64,000 nt of DNA from Proteles cristata cristata. Its lineage: Eukaryota; Chordata; Mammalia; Carnivora; Hyaenidae. Location: NCBI GenBank assembly GCA_017311185.1, contig JAESUZ010003879.1, forward strand, positions 372,001-436,000, written 5' to 3'. A model generated the notes under the pieces. That model ran no database searches and was not told where the DNA came from. It worked only from the letters and a program-made list of their open reading frames with translations. Numbering within the stretch: the first letter of the stretch is position 1; every line of letters begins with the position of its first letter. This document shows, in pieces, positions 48,601 through 58,500 of the stretch. The position numbers and the translations under genes were made by a program.

Positions 48601-49851
48601 CAAAGAAGGCCACCAGACCCTGGCCTCTCCTCCCACCCTGGGACTAGGTACAGGTAATGCCCTCAGCACATACCTTTTGGTTCTCCTCATCACAGATCTT
48701 GTAGCTGACATCTTTCAACGCAGAGGCAATGCCAGCATCCTGGACAAAGAACCGAGCCTGGTTTTTCACGTAGTGAAACTACAGGAGAGGGAGGCAACAA
48801 TAATTTTGAAGTATAGAGTCTTTCTGCTCAGTGGGCTACCCCCCGGTCCCCCCACTTCTCTGTGTCCACTCATCTGGCTTCACCATCCTCTCTTACATCC
48901 ACTGGAGTGAAGGGGACACTGCAATGGCTCTGGATTGAGTTCACTAGCCATGTCTTGTCATACTTTCCCCCACAGGGAATCTAAAGGTGAAAAGAAGGGA
49001 TGAGAGTGAGGAGAGACAACATGGAATTAAAGCTGGAAAACAGACCCAACAGTGTTTCTTCCAACCCTCTACTGAGCCGTACAGGACTTCTAAAGAAGGA
49101 ACCACTAGCATTATTTCTTACTTTTGTGCGAAATATGGATTTCCTAAACCCTCTTTCTCTCCATTGGAAAGTTCTCCTCCAAGTAATCAATGTAAGGTTG
49201 TTTAATGTGGTCTTCCTTTTATAGGGTTCCAGGATATTTTATCTAATGCATATATCGCCAAGACACTCACAGTGATCTTGAACCAGCTCCCTGGGGTTCC
49301 ATCTTGTGTGTTCTTCCCCATTTCTCTCTTCAGAGGTTCTCTATCTTTCCAGACAGTAATATGGATATGGCCTTCATTATTCCATTTTATTCCATTTTGC
49401 TCTCCTCTTGTTGCATCGGGTGCTATAGGGAATGCTGCAGAGGGAAAGTGGAGAGGAGTAGGGTGGCCATAAATGCTAAGAAAGTCTTCTTCTATACACC
49501 CTCACCTCTCTATCACCAGGACTACAAGTAGGATTGTTCAACCATTATTCCACTTCTAGCGTTCTTCAGTTTTCCAGTGAGAGAAGAAAAAGAAGACCAA
49601 AGGGGAGTGAAAGAGCTGCATAGTCCCAGGGGCTGCTGCATGCAAACCAGGTTGCCTGATCACTTACTGTCTTACTTGGGTGTACTCCTGGATATCCCTT
49701 ATCATCACATTTCCATCATCCTCCTGGAGGTGTGAAAGCTGAGGCTCATATCCATCACGTTCATAATGAGGGCTCCTCTTGCCAAAATTACCTCGGAAAG
49801 AACTCCAAACCCTCTTTCTTCCTTGATGTGAACTACCACCATCATTGGGTT
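41015..49851 (-). CDS. NXF2: NXF2-type nuclear RNA export factor gene, 20 exons, frameshifted in second recognised exon
   Basis: NXF/TAP proteins carry mRNP through the nuclear pore as a heterodimer with NXT1. Twenty exons on the minus strand translate into a continuous NXF protein: 49668-49851, 49271-49434, 48897-48980, 48674-48778, 48477-48557, 48287-48356, 48051-48139, 47823-47930, 47536-47645, 45845-45881, 45358-45426, 45217-45272, 44969-45076, 44790-44848, 44564-44679, 44429-44471, 43781-43853, 43043-43225, 41199-41259, 41015-41059. All junctions found are GT/AG and phases match. They total 1845 bases including the stop, close to family length. Domain order is basic N-terminus, RNA-binding domain, leucine-rich repeats, NTF2-like domain, UBA-like C-terminus. 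Complete LRR and UBA regions favour NXF2 over NXF3 or NXF5, from memory of the family. The first coding exon (start codon and roughly 15 residues) was not found. A 10-bp duplication at 49379-49398 breaks the frame. Gene or young pseudogene; paralogue assignment is inference. Confidence 0.85.
41260..43042 (-). mobile_element. NXF intron holding old L1 3' sequence (minus)
   Basis: From about 41540 to 42840 the plus strand reads as the complement of an ancient L1 3' end and ORF2. It begins with the 'TTTATTGAGATATAATGCACA' type 3' sequence, shown by TTATTGAGATATAATGCACA. It passes through 'TATTATGAATAATGTTGCTA' and ends in degraded ORF2. No intact frame remains. The T-rich tract at 42900-42945 near the exon is separate. 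The insertion is intronic and does not touch exon 43043-43225. Confidence 0.7.
43043..45272 (-). CDS. NXF2: NXF2-like NTF2-like (NXT1-binding) domain exons (seven)
   Basis: Exons 45217-45272 ([19 protein letters not shown]), 44969-45076 ([36 protein letters not shown]), 44790-44848 ([19 protein letters not shown]), 44564-44679 ([20 protein letters not shown] then [14 protein letters not shown]), 44429-44471 ([14 protein letters not shown]), 43781-43853 ([20 protein letters not shown] then ASNSR) and 43043-43225 ([16 protein letters not shown] at its start). [21 protein letters not shown] and [12 protein letters not shown] are diagnostic of the NXF NTF2-like fold that pairs with NXT1/p15. The donor after 44790 is GTGCGT, weaker than the others. 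Exon 43043-43225 also encodes a Ser/Pro/Thr linker and the first UBA helix. Confidence 0.88.
45358..48356 (-). CDS. NXF2: NXF2-like leucine-rich repeat exons (six)
   Basis: Exons 48287-48356 ([20 protein letters not shown] then FDP), 48051-48139 ([20 protein letters not shown] then [10 protein letters not shown]), 47823-47930 ([20 protein letters not shown] then [16 protein letters not shown]), 47536-47645 ([24 protein letters not shown]), 45845-45881 ([13 protein letters not shown], only 37 bp) and 45358-45426 ([19 protein letters not shown] then KPCK). Repeats of LxxLxLSNN type and the closing FPKLLRLDG cap match TAP/NXF LRRs. NXF3, as I recall it, has a degenerate LRR region, so its good preservation here supports an NXF2-type gene. 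All exons are open and phase-compatible. Confidence 0.87.
45617..45658 (+). repeat. (TG)n microsatellite in NXF intron
   Basis: About 20 uninterrupted TG units lie between exons 45358-45426 and 45845-45881 of the NXF gene. Cys-Val and Thr-His open frames through it are artefacts. Confidence 0.95.
45882..47535 (-). other. Large NXF intron, purine/pyrimidine biased, no gene
   Basis: The intron lies between the 110-bp LRR exon and the 37-bp LRR exon. The plus strand at 46230-46440 is strongly GGGA/GAGA-rich, which makes long spurious open frames on both strands, up to about 210 codons. None resembles a known protein, and none has NXF splice context. No SINE or L1 was recognised here. Confidence 0.6.
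48477..48980 (-). CDS. NXF2: NXF2-like RNA-binding domain exons (three)
   Basis: Exons 48897-48980 (28 codons, [20 protein letters not shown] then SVPFTPVD), 48674-48778 (35 codons, [16 protein letters not shown] then [19 protein letters not shown]) and 48477-48557 (27 codons, [20 protein letters not shown] then EEMEQLK). All are phase 0 with clean splice sites. This is the RNP-type fold of the TAP family; the FFVQDA strand and following helix are characteristic. The last exon leads into the LRR domain. No disruption is visible. In the family this domain contacts RNA, and with the LRRs recognises constitutive transport elements. Confidence 0.88.
49271..49851 (-). CDS. NXF2: NXF2-like N-terminal exons (two), frame broken
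   Basis: Exon 49668-49851 encodes a basic Gly/Ser/Arg-rich segment ([17 protein letters not shown], then YERDGYEP and an acidic QEDDG) like the NXF2 N-terminus. Its donor is the second of two nearby GTs (49666-49667), giving TQVRH and phase 2. Exon 49271-49434 continues [15 protein letters not shown], then hits a perfect 10-bp tandem duplication and reads into TAA/TGA. Beyond it the correct frame resumes as [20 protein letters not shown], then [14 protein letters not shown], the lead-in to the RNA-binding domain. An in-frame ATG lies at 49319-49321. An upstream exon must supply the first base of the GAA codon at 49851 and the start codon; I could not recognise it. Confidence 0.75.
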
Positions 49852-50640
49852 CTCAAAAGGGGAACAAAAATACAAGTTTGAAGACACATCAGTGGTCCAC
49901 ATACCATGTACCACGTCTTAGACTAACACCATGGTAGGGCAAGCAAAATGTCAACCTGCCCTAATGGTCCAATCCCACAAAACCCAGAAAGGAAATTCCT
50001 CTGCTTGTCCAGATAGGGGAGCCTTATTTGACAAATGGCACTATCAGGAGAGGAGTCTTGGGGAAGGAGGAGGAGGAGGTGACCGAGGAGGAGCAGGGGA
50101 AGAGGAAGCTGTATTGAGCCTTTTAAAGAATGAAGTAGGATTTATTACAAGACAAACAAACAAAAAAACCAAAACAACAACAAGAACAACAACAACAACA
50201 ACAACAAAACACACACAGAGATGTGTGCATCCATGGGTTAGATTGGAAACCAGCCATACACCAGGAAGGCATCTGAACTGTGCCTTCTTTCAGGTTTAAC
50301 AACCACACCAATACCAGAGAGGCAATCTCTCTCATGCTTCCCAAATATAATCAATCAGCCACCAAACTGATCCCACTAACACTCAGAAAGCTGTATTTCC
50401 TTTGCTGGTGTAGTACAAGCTTTAATGTCAGGTGGGACTGATGTAACAGCTTCCTGAGTTGTCCCTCTCGCTCCATCCTTGCTGTCAACAATACTCAGTT
50501 TGAAATACCCAGAGTGAGCTTTCTTTTTGCCCAGACTGAAATGCCTTTCAGCTGAGGAGACAACTTTTCCTAAAAGCAGCTCCTCTATAACAAGGATCTG
50601 AATGACACACTGGAATGATAAGTCAACTACCATTTCCAAG
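49852..50640. other. Sequence 5' of the NXF gene; first exon and promoter not identified
   Basis: The missing first NXF exon is expected here or further upstream. There is a purine-rich run (50055-50110) and an (AAC)n-like tract (about 50160-50210). A minus-strand open frame at 50376-50639 (SSAERHFSLGKKKAHSGYFK, then LSIVDSKDGARGTTQEAVTS) looks protein-like but matches nothing I recognise. No start codon with a matching NXF phase could be chosen. Confidence 0.4.
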
Positions 50641-51240
50641 TGTGTAGGGATTCTTCTTTATTCTTTCTATTATTGATTTCCAATTTAGGTCCTTTATAGC
50701 CAGAGAATGTTCTCTGTGTGATTTCAATTCTTCTAAAATTTGTTGAGGATTGTTTGGTGGTCTAGGAGATGACCTAGCTTGATGAATGTTACATCAATAT
50801 TAGAGGGAAAATGCACTCTGCTGTCGTTGGGTGGAGTGCTCTATTTACATCATGTAGATCCTGTTATTATGTTATTTAGATGTCCTATATCCTTGTTGGT
50901 TTTACCTCTAGTAATTTTATCCCTTGCTCGGGGGGGGAGGGAGTTGAAGGCCCCAACTATAATTATGTATATGGCTATTTCTTCTTTCAGCTCTATCAGT
51001 CTTTGCTACGTGTACTTTGAGGCTCTGTTGTTTGGTGCGTACACATATAGGGCCATGATGACTCCCTGGTGGATCCTTTTATCATCATGTAACACCTCTT
51101 TCTGTCTCTTATCAATTTTCTTTGCTCTGAAGCCTACTTTCTTGGACATTGTAGCCACGGGTATACTTAGACCATGTTTTCGTGGTATTTCACCCTGTAT
51201 TTACCCCTAGTCATTGTACTGATGTTCACCCCTCTCCCTC
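50640..51240 (-). mobile_element. Old L1 ORF2 remnant
   Basis: The plus strand carries the complement of ORF2 endonuclease/linker sequence (CTCTATCAGTCTTTGCTACG, TGTTTGGTGCGTACACATAT). Decayed. Confidence 0.65.
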
Positions 51241-52318
51241 CCCCCACAAGTTCTCCCTGCCAACACATATAATTCACCATGTGGAAAGATTTGGGGGTTT
51301 CCTGGCATCTACAGAAGTAAGAGTCCCAATTCTCTCTCCCAAACTGGACTCACTAAGGGTATTTTATTTTTACCACGTTCAACTGAAACAGTGTACCAAC
51401 AGATAATAATACTAGTGGTTTGGGTGGGCAATAGGGGGAGGATTAAGGTAATCAGATTGGCAGAAACCAGCTTCCTTTTGGATTCTAATATCTCAGACTC
51501 TCTCGGTTTGTGTGCTGTACATTTTGTACCTCAATTACTGCATGCTGTCTCAGGGCACGCTTATGAGTAAAAATCTGTTCACTGCTGATTGCTCAATGGT
51601 GTAGTGATTATGACCAGGCCTCAGATTAACTCCTCTGGGGAGTCACTGCTTTCACTGTGTGGCCTTGCTGTCAGGACAATCCTGCTACTCACAGCCTTTG
51701 GGACTTTTCCTGTGTGGCACCGGAAGTGGAATTAAACATGGATAGAGCATTCGACCCATAAATGCCATGGCTCAGGCCTCAAAACTTGAAAGCAGCCTGG
51801 AGTGCTCCCTCTTTCTCTCACACTCCACATATAACTCATCAGGAAATTCTCTCACTCCATCTCTCCAGTACATCCAGAATCTAGCCACTTCTTACCATCA
51901 CCATTATTACCACCACCTTGGCCAAGACACCAACATCTATCTTCTGGATTCTGCTGACTTCTACCTGGCCCCTCTACTTTCATCCTTGCTCCCTTCCTTA
52001 CCATCTGTTTTCATCCCAGCAGCAGAACATAAGTCAAATCACTTCAGTCTGCTGCTCAAAACAATGTAACAACAGTTTCAAGCCACCAATATGTTAAAAA
52101 GCCATGAGTTCATAGTGATACTAAACAACAATAACAACGACAAAGAGAAACCTTATTAATGAAGTTTGGAGAATGGCAGGAAACCAACTGGTTTTCCTGA
52201 AAATCCACCAATGAAAGGAAAAACTCAACTATTAAAAGGAGGAATGAGGGCCTGTGGTCAACATATGGTGTATGGAGGCATCAGAGTCATTTTTGAGAAC
52301 TGACATTACTTCAGAAAT
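51241..52318. other. Intergenic, no gene recognised
   Basis: Unique-looking. A 100-codon plus-strand frame at 51767-52069 shows only Ser/Leu/His-rich low-complexity residues. No coding call. Confidence 0.4.
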
Positions 52319-52330
52319 AACGTTGGCAAG

Positions 52331-52560
52331 GGGCGCCTGGGTGGCTTAGTCGGTTAAGCATCCGCCTTTCGCTTAGGTCATGATCTTGCGGTTCGTGGGT
52401 TCGAGCCCCACGTCGGGCTCTGTGCTGACTGCCAGCTCAGAGCCTGGAGCCTGTTTCAGTCTGTGACTCCCTCTCTGACCCCCCTGCTCACGCTGTCTCT
52501 CTCTCTCTCTCTCCCCTAGAAATAAATAAAAAACATTAAAAAAATTAAAAAAAAAAAAAG
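52331..52560 (+). mobile_element. Carnivore tRNA-SINE, young
   Basis: Head GGGGCGCCTGGGTGGCTTAG. TSD AACGTTGGCAAGGGG at about 52319-52333 and 52561-52575, overlapping the head G run. Confidence 0.95.
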
Positions 52561-52575
52561 AACGTTGGCAAGGGG

Positions 52576-53343
52576 AAAGTGTAAAAGTGAGCTAGTTAAC
52601 AACGACAGCAATCCCCAGACCAACCGGCTAAGTTGGGTGCCGAAACAGGGACAGAGGCCTCCCTCATCAAGGTGATTCAGACCAGAGCAATCTTAGGCAT
52701 AGCCTTGTTTTGGGAATCTCACAGGAGAGTGGGCACGTGATTAAAAAACCAGAGGGACGACATGCACACACACACACGCGCGCACATACACACATTCACT
52801 TACTGAAGGTTTGCATCTCAGCACCATTCCTGTCTTGCCGTCGTTCTGCCAGAATCAAAGGCAATAACAGGAGTATGGCAGATCAACTGGCGCCTCTCAC
52901 CCAGGCTGCCTGAGTTACCCCCAACCGCCACCAAGTACCAACTGATCCTCCCACGGAGAAATGGTCCTGAGTATCCTTTATGACATCATGTGTGTTCACA
53001 TGGCTACTTCCCGTGACAGCTTGGAATTCTGTCTACATCATCGTTAGGCCACTGAGCACATTGCAATGGCATTATGGTAGGGAAAGAACAAGATGAGAAG
53101 TAAACCAACACTTGCCCTGCGGCAGCCAACAGTTGCTCAGTGTTGGGAAGACTCATTAGATTTCTTTGACCTCCTCACAGAAACCCCATGATGACTGTCT
53201 CCACAGTCCCTGTGAGACCATGAATATTCGGCTCACAGGGGTTAGGTCCATTTCCCAGGATTTCTCAGCCAAGTCAGTGGCAGAACAGAAATTGTGTCCT
53301 CACTCTTGGTCTGCCTCAACATCCTAAGGGTTCCTCCAGCTAC
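52576..53343. other. Intergenic, no gene recognised
   Basis: Unique-looking, with a short CA/CG alternating run at about 52761-52795. Confidence 0.4.
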
Positions 53344-53359
53344 TGTGCTGGTTCTATTT

Positions 53360-53638
53360 ATTTTTTTAATTCTTTTATTTATTTATGTATTTATGTATTT
53401 ACATATTTCTGTATTTATTTATTTTTAAACGTTTTATTTATTTCTGAGAGAGAGAGAGACAGAGCGCATGAGCAGGGAGTGGTCAGAGAGAGAGGGAGAC
53501 ACAGAATCCAAAACAGGCTCCACGCTCTGAGGTAGCTGTCAGCACAGAGCCCGACGCGGGGCTGGAACCCATGAACCGTGAGATCATGACCTGAGCCAAC
53601 GTCGGACGCTTAACCGACTGAGTCACCCAGGCGCCCCA
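53360..53638 (-). mobile_element. Carnivore tRNA-SINE with long T-rich tail
   Basis: Reverse SINE with TATTTA-rich left tail and right end CAGGCGCCCC. TSD TGTGCTGGTTCTATTT at 53344-53359 and 53639-53654. Confidence 0.95.
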
Positions 53639-53654
53639 TGTGCTGGTTCTATTT

Positions 53655-54527
53655 CAATGGTGAATTTTCAGGTCTCAAGGACAGATTTCTGTGAGGAGAC
53701 CAGGGATGATGGTCTGTGACAAGGAGCCAGTCACTCCTGCTTGGGGGTTGGGGACAGGGGAAGTGTCCAGGTGCCTTGGACTAAGTGAAGATATCTGTCT
53801 TGAACTAGCTGGAGAAATCTGTTCAGACCACAGAGTTTGCAGGTTAAGAGTCACTTTGAGCTGACAGAGTCTGGCATATAATGGAGCTTAATTAGTATTT
53901 GTTAAATGAGTGTAGACAACAATGTAGATTTGGGATCAACAAAGCCACTTTTGAAAATCCATACATCTCAACCATTTCTACCCACATCTCTTTATTCTAG
54001 AAAAAAAAAATGGGTTGCAGAACTGTTTCATAACCTGCTTGTAAAATTAGCATGTTATTGAATTCTTCTCTTACAAAACTAGTATTTTTCATTATATACA
54101 ATTAGAAATAGAGATAATTATCCCCCTCTTGATTAATGCTAGATCTACTGCTTTTCTGATCTTAGGAAAGGGAGGCTTTTCCAAACTGGTGATAGAAATG
54201 AGGAGAGGCTTTCCTTATATCTGGCAGATATAGATTTCTGGGTGTCTAGTATGTGTAGGAAGAATGTTCTGGACCTATATGCATGTCTGTGGGCACTCAG
54301 TTTTGTAACAGTATTATTGTCCTTATCTCAGAGGAAAGCAAGAGAGAGAGAGAGAGAGAGCGAGCGAGCAAGCGCATGGGCATGCGTTAATATTATCTGC
54401 TTTACATTTGTATAATTGGATTACATATATATACATTTCAAATCATGTTGGAAAATGCATTGCCCCAGAAAACTGGACCCTAATGTACATTTTCTTTTCA
54501 TGTATTATATACGGCCAATTTTTGCTT
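53655..54527. other. Intergenic, no gene recognised
   Basis: AT-rich, with a GA run at about 54338-54362. Confidence 0.4.
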
Positions 54528-54693
54528 TTTGTATTTTTTTAGTCTTTGTTTATTTTTGAGAAAGAGAGGATCCCAAGCAGGCTCCACGCTCAGCACAGAG
54601 CCTGACACAGGGCTTGATTCCGGGACCGTGAGATCATGCTCTGAACCAAAATCAAGGGTCAGAAGCTCTGCCGACCGAGCCATCCAGGCGCCC
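54528..54693 (-). mobile_element. tRNA-SINE, internally shortened
   Basis: Reverse SINE of about 165 bp lacking the CT/GA-rich middle. The right end is GAGCCATCCAGGCGCCCC. Confidence 0.88.
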
Positions 54694-54746
54694 CTGCTAC
54701 TTCATTTTATATGCCCTTAAGGTTTTTTTCTTTTTTTTTTGGGGGT

Positions 54747-54945
54747 GGGACACCTGGGTAGCTCAGTCGGTTAAGTGTCTGACTTCAGCTCAGGTGATCT
54801 CACAGTTCGTGAGTTTGAGCCCTGCGTCGGGCTCCATGCTGACAGCTCAGAACCTGGACCCTGCTTTGGATTCTGTGTCTCCTTCTCTCTCTATCCTTCC
54901 CCTGATCACACCCTGTCTCTCAAAAATGAACAAACATCAAAAATG
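54747..54945 (+). mobile_element. tRNA-SINE
   Basis: Head GGGACACCTGGGTAGCTCAG, CT-rich middle and A-rich tail. Confidence 0.9.
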
Positions 54946-55247
54946 AGGTTTTATTTACATCTTTGGATTTTAATATTTGAATTGATTTTCAAACTTAAAG
55001 TACTAGTATTCTCTATACAAGGTATTTCTAATTGTGGAGGCCAAATAGCCCAGTGACGCATGGCTTGAGATTTAGGGCAGTTTCAAGATTTGAGTCCATG
55101 CTCTACGGTTTCCCAGAAGAAGTCCATCAATATTTTAAATTGTAAGAGACAATTTCCTAAGGATATTTACACCAATATATTTCTCCACTAACAGTGCAGG
55201 AGTGTCTAATTTCCTACACTATGCCCAACCATTCAAAAGTCATTCTT

Positions 55248-55446
55248 GGGGCACCTGGGTGGCTTAGTTGGTTGAGTGGCCAACTCTTGATTTTGGCTCA
55301 AGTTATGATCTCACAGTTCCTGAGTTTGAGTCTCATGTCAGGCTCTGGGCTGACAGTGTGGAGCCTGCTTAAGATTCTCTCTTCCCCTCTGCCCCTTCCC
55401 CGCATGTGCATGTGCACATTCTCTCTCTCCTCTCTCTCTTTAGAAT
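55248..55446 (+). mobile_element. Older tRNA-SINE
   Basis: Head GGGGCACCTGGGTGGCTTAG. TSD AAAAGTCATTCTT (55235-55247) and AAAAGTCATTATT (55447-55459) with one mismatch. Confidence 0.92.
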
Positions 55447-55486
55447 AAAAGTCATTATTATTCTTTGACCCAGACATTTCACTTTT

Positions 55487-55515
55487 TAAAAAAATTTGTT
55501 AAAACATTTATCTGA
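55487..55515 (-). mobile_element. Left remnant of a SINE split by L1
   Basis: TTAAAACATTTATCTGAG matches the tail-side end of a reverse SINE. The TSD CAGACATTTCACTTTT (55471-55486) pairs with 61842-61857. Confidence 0.7.
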
Positions 55516-58500
55516 GGGGGGATGGCAGAGAAATAGGGAGTTCCACACTTCTTGCCTGCATCTCTCAAACAAAGAAGGGCTGAAGTCAAAGGACTCTGAA
55601 CTGCAAGAGTCTGGGAGGAAAAGAGATGGAATCTACTAAGAAGACAGCCTCATAGGTGCGTGACTGAAAAATGGGGAAGATAAAAACACAGCCAGGACAC
55701 GGAGGCATGGAGGGGAGGGAGCCCCCCTCTGTGGAGAGACAAAGGGAAGAGAAAGAACAGTGGGGAAATTTTAGAACTGTACCTGGAGAAGAGTAAAACC
55801 TCGGCCCAGGATAGAGAAGGATCCTATCATCCCATCTCTAACCGCAGGACTTTCAGAGAGAGAGCCAATCTCTAACTGCAGAGATTTCTTTGGGCTGGGC
55901 GCCCCAGTCCCAGAAATTCCCTCCGGTATAGACAGTACGCAAGGGATGCAGTCGTAGTTGGCATCAGGAGGAACCAGTCCCCTACTTGATCGCCTGCTAG
56001 GAAGCACCCCAGCTTGTGCGATTACATGTCAGGCAGTATCTCAGTATCATTAATGCACACGGAGTAAGATCTGGAAACGAGGCTGGGTGAGGGACATAGA
56101 ACATGGGCCCCCTTGGCCACGCCCGTGGCACAGTGAGATCGGACCCAAAAGAGTGATTTGCAACACCTGGTTCGAGAAAGGACTGGGGGTCGCCATTTTT
56201 CTCCCCACAACCATCAAGGCGAGGCCTCAGGGAATGGCCTGTGGGATCTACAGTGGAGGCAAGACCTGCCTATGCCAAACCACGCCATCTGCTCTAGGTA
56301 GCTGCTTTGTTACCAGAGCCCGGATATGTGCTGCAGAAACAGCCCCTCTTCCAAGATCAACACTGACTCATTGCCGTGATTAACTCTAGATCAAATCTTG
56401 CTATTCAGATGTTTTCTCCCTTATCTCATTCTTATCTCTCCCCTCCTCTTGATCAGATATTCTGGCTATAGGTTTGCTTAAACAGGCATATATAATCCAT
56501 TCTCTTTTTTTTTTTTTTAATGTTTTATTTATTTTCTAGAGAGAGAGAGAGACAGCGTGAGCAGGGGAGGGTCAGAGAGAGAGGGAGTCACAGACTGAAA
56601 CAGCTCCAGGCTCTGAGCCGGCGGTCAGCATAGAGCCCGACGCGGGGCTCGAACCCACGAACCGCGAGATCATGACCTAAGCGAAAGTCGGACGCTTAAC
56701 CGACTAAGCCACCCAGGCACCCCATATAATCCATTCTCTTGATGCATGGTCTACACACCCATCCTTATCTTCCTTTCCCTCTCTCTGAAATAATCAGACT
56801 ATATATTTTCTCTGGCTAACATTATCTTCGTTTTTCTTCTTTTTTTCTCCTCACCTCCTGCCATATTCTCCTTTTTCTCTCTCTGGATTAAGACTTTTTA
56901 TCTCTATGCCTGGTCAATGTTCAATTTCCTTTTCTCCCTACCCCTGTCATTTCTCTCTTTGTATATGCTCTTCCATCAGCACTGCCTCCACCCTGCTCTC
57001 TACTTGTAGCTGAGATTTCTGGTTTTATGCCTTTAGCCTTTCCTTTGTCTTTTCTTGTTTTTGTTTTCCCTTTTGGTTTGCTTGTTTGTTTCATTTATTT
57101 GCGCATTTGCGTGCTTTTGATCCCTGTTTGTTTGTCTGTCTGATTTCCTTTCCAGGGCTAACTCGAGAAACAAGCCAAAGTACACATGGTGAAGAGTCCC
57201 AAATTTCACGATGAGTAGGGAAAGAAAACAAACAAAGGCACAAAAAGAGAGACCAAGGGACACCACTAAAAGAACACTTCCTGAATGGACATGCCCTAGA
57301 CAGTCAATGAACCTCCTTTAATATGGCAGTACTCGCAGGTACAGAGCGCCTAACAAGCTTTTAAAACTGACAAGGGACAGAAAGCTAGCCAAAATGATGA
57401 AACGGAAGACTCTCCTTTCAAGAAGTTCCAGGAAGAAGTGACAGCTAAAGAATTGCTCAAAACAGCTATAAGCAACATAACTGACCAAGAATTTAGGACA
57501 ATAGTCATAAAATTAATCGCTGGGCTTGAAAAAGGCATGGAACACACCTGAGATGCTATTGCTACAAAGTTTATGGACCTTAAAAACAGTTGTGATGAAA
57601 TAAAAAATGCTATCAATGAGGTGCATAATAAAATGGAGGTGGCCACTGCACGGATTGAAGAGGCAGAGAGGAGAATAGGGGAATTAGAAAACACAATTGT
57701 AGAAAAAGAGAAAGCCAAGAAAAAGAGACATAAATTGATTCAGGGGCACGAAAGGAGAATTTGAGAACTGAGTGATGCAGTCAAACAGAACACTATCCAT
57801 ATCATAGGAATTCCAGAAGAAGAGCGAGAGAAAGGGGTGGAAGTGGTACTTGAACAAATTATAGCCGAGAACTTCCCCAATCTGGGGAAGGAAATAGACA
57901 CTGAAATCCAAGAGGCACAGAGAACTCCCCTCAGACACAATTTGAATCGATCTTCTGCATGACATATCATACTGAAACTGACAAAATATAAGGAGAAAGA
58001 GAGAATTCTGAAAGCAGCTAGGGATAAAAGGGCCCTAACATACAAAGGAAGATCTATCAGAGTAGTTACAGACCTATCTACTGACACTTCGCAGGCCAGG
58101 AAGGAATGGCAGGAAACCGTCAATGTGATGAACAGAAAAAATATGCAGCCAAGAATCCTTTATCCAGCAGGCCTGTCATTCAGAATAGAAGGAAAGATAA
58201 AGGTTTTCTCAAACAAACAAAAATTGAAGGAATTCATCACCACTAAGCCAAAACTACAAGAAATCCTAAGGGGGACTCTATGAAGGAAATGTTGCAAGGA
58301 ATGCAAGATACCAGAGACACCACTGCAAGCATGAATCCTACAGAGAACACAATGGCTCTAAACTCATATTTGTCAATAATAACACTGAATATCAATGGAT
58401 TATATGCTCCAGTCATAAGACATAGGGTAACAGAATGGATTAAGAAAAAAATCCATCTATTTCCTGTCTACAAGAGACTCATTTTAGACCTGAGGACACC

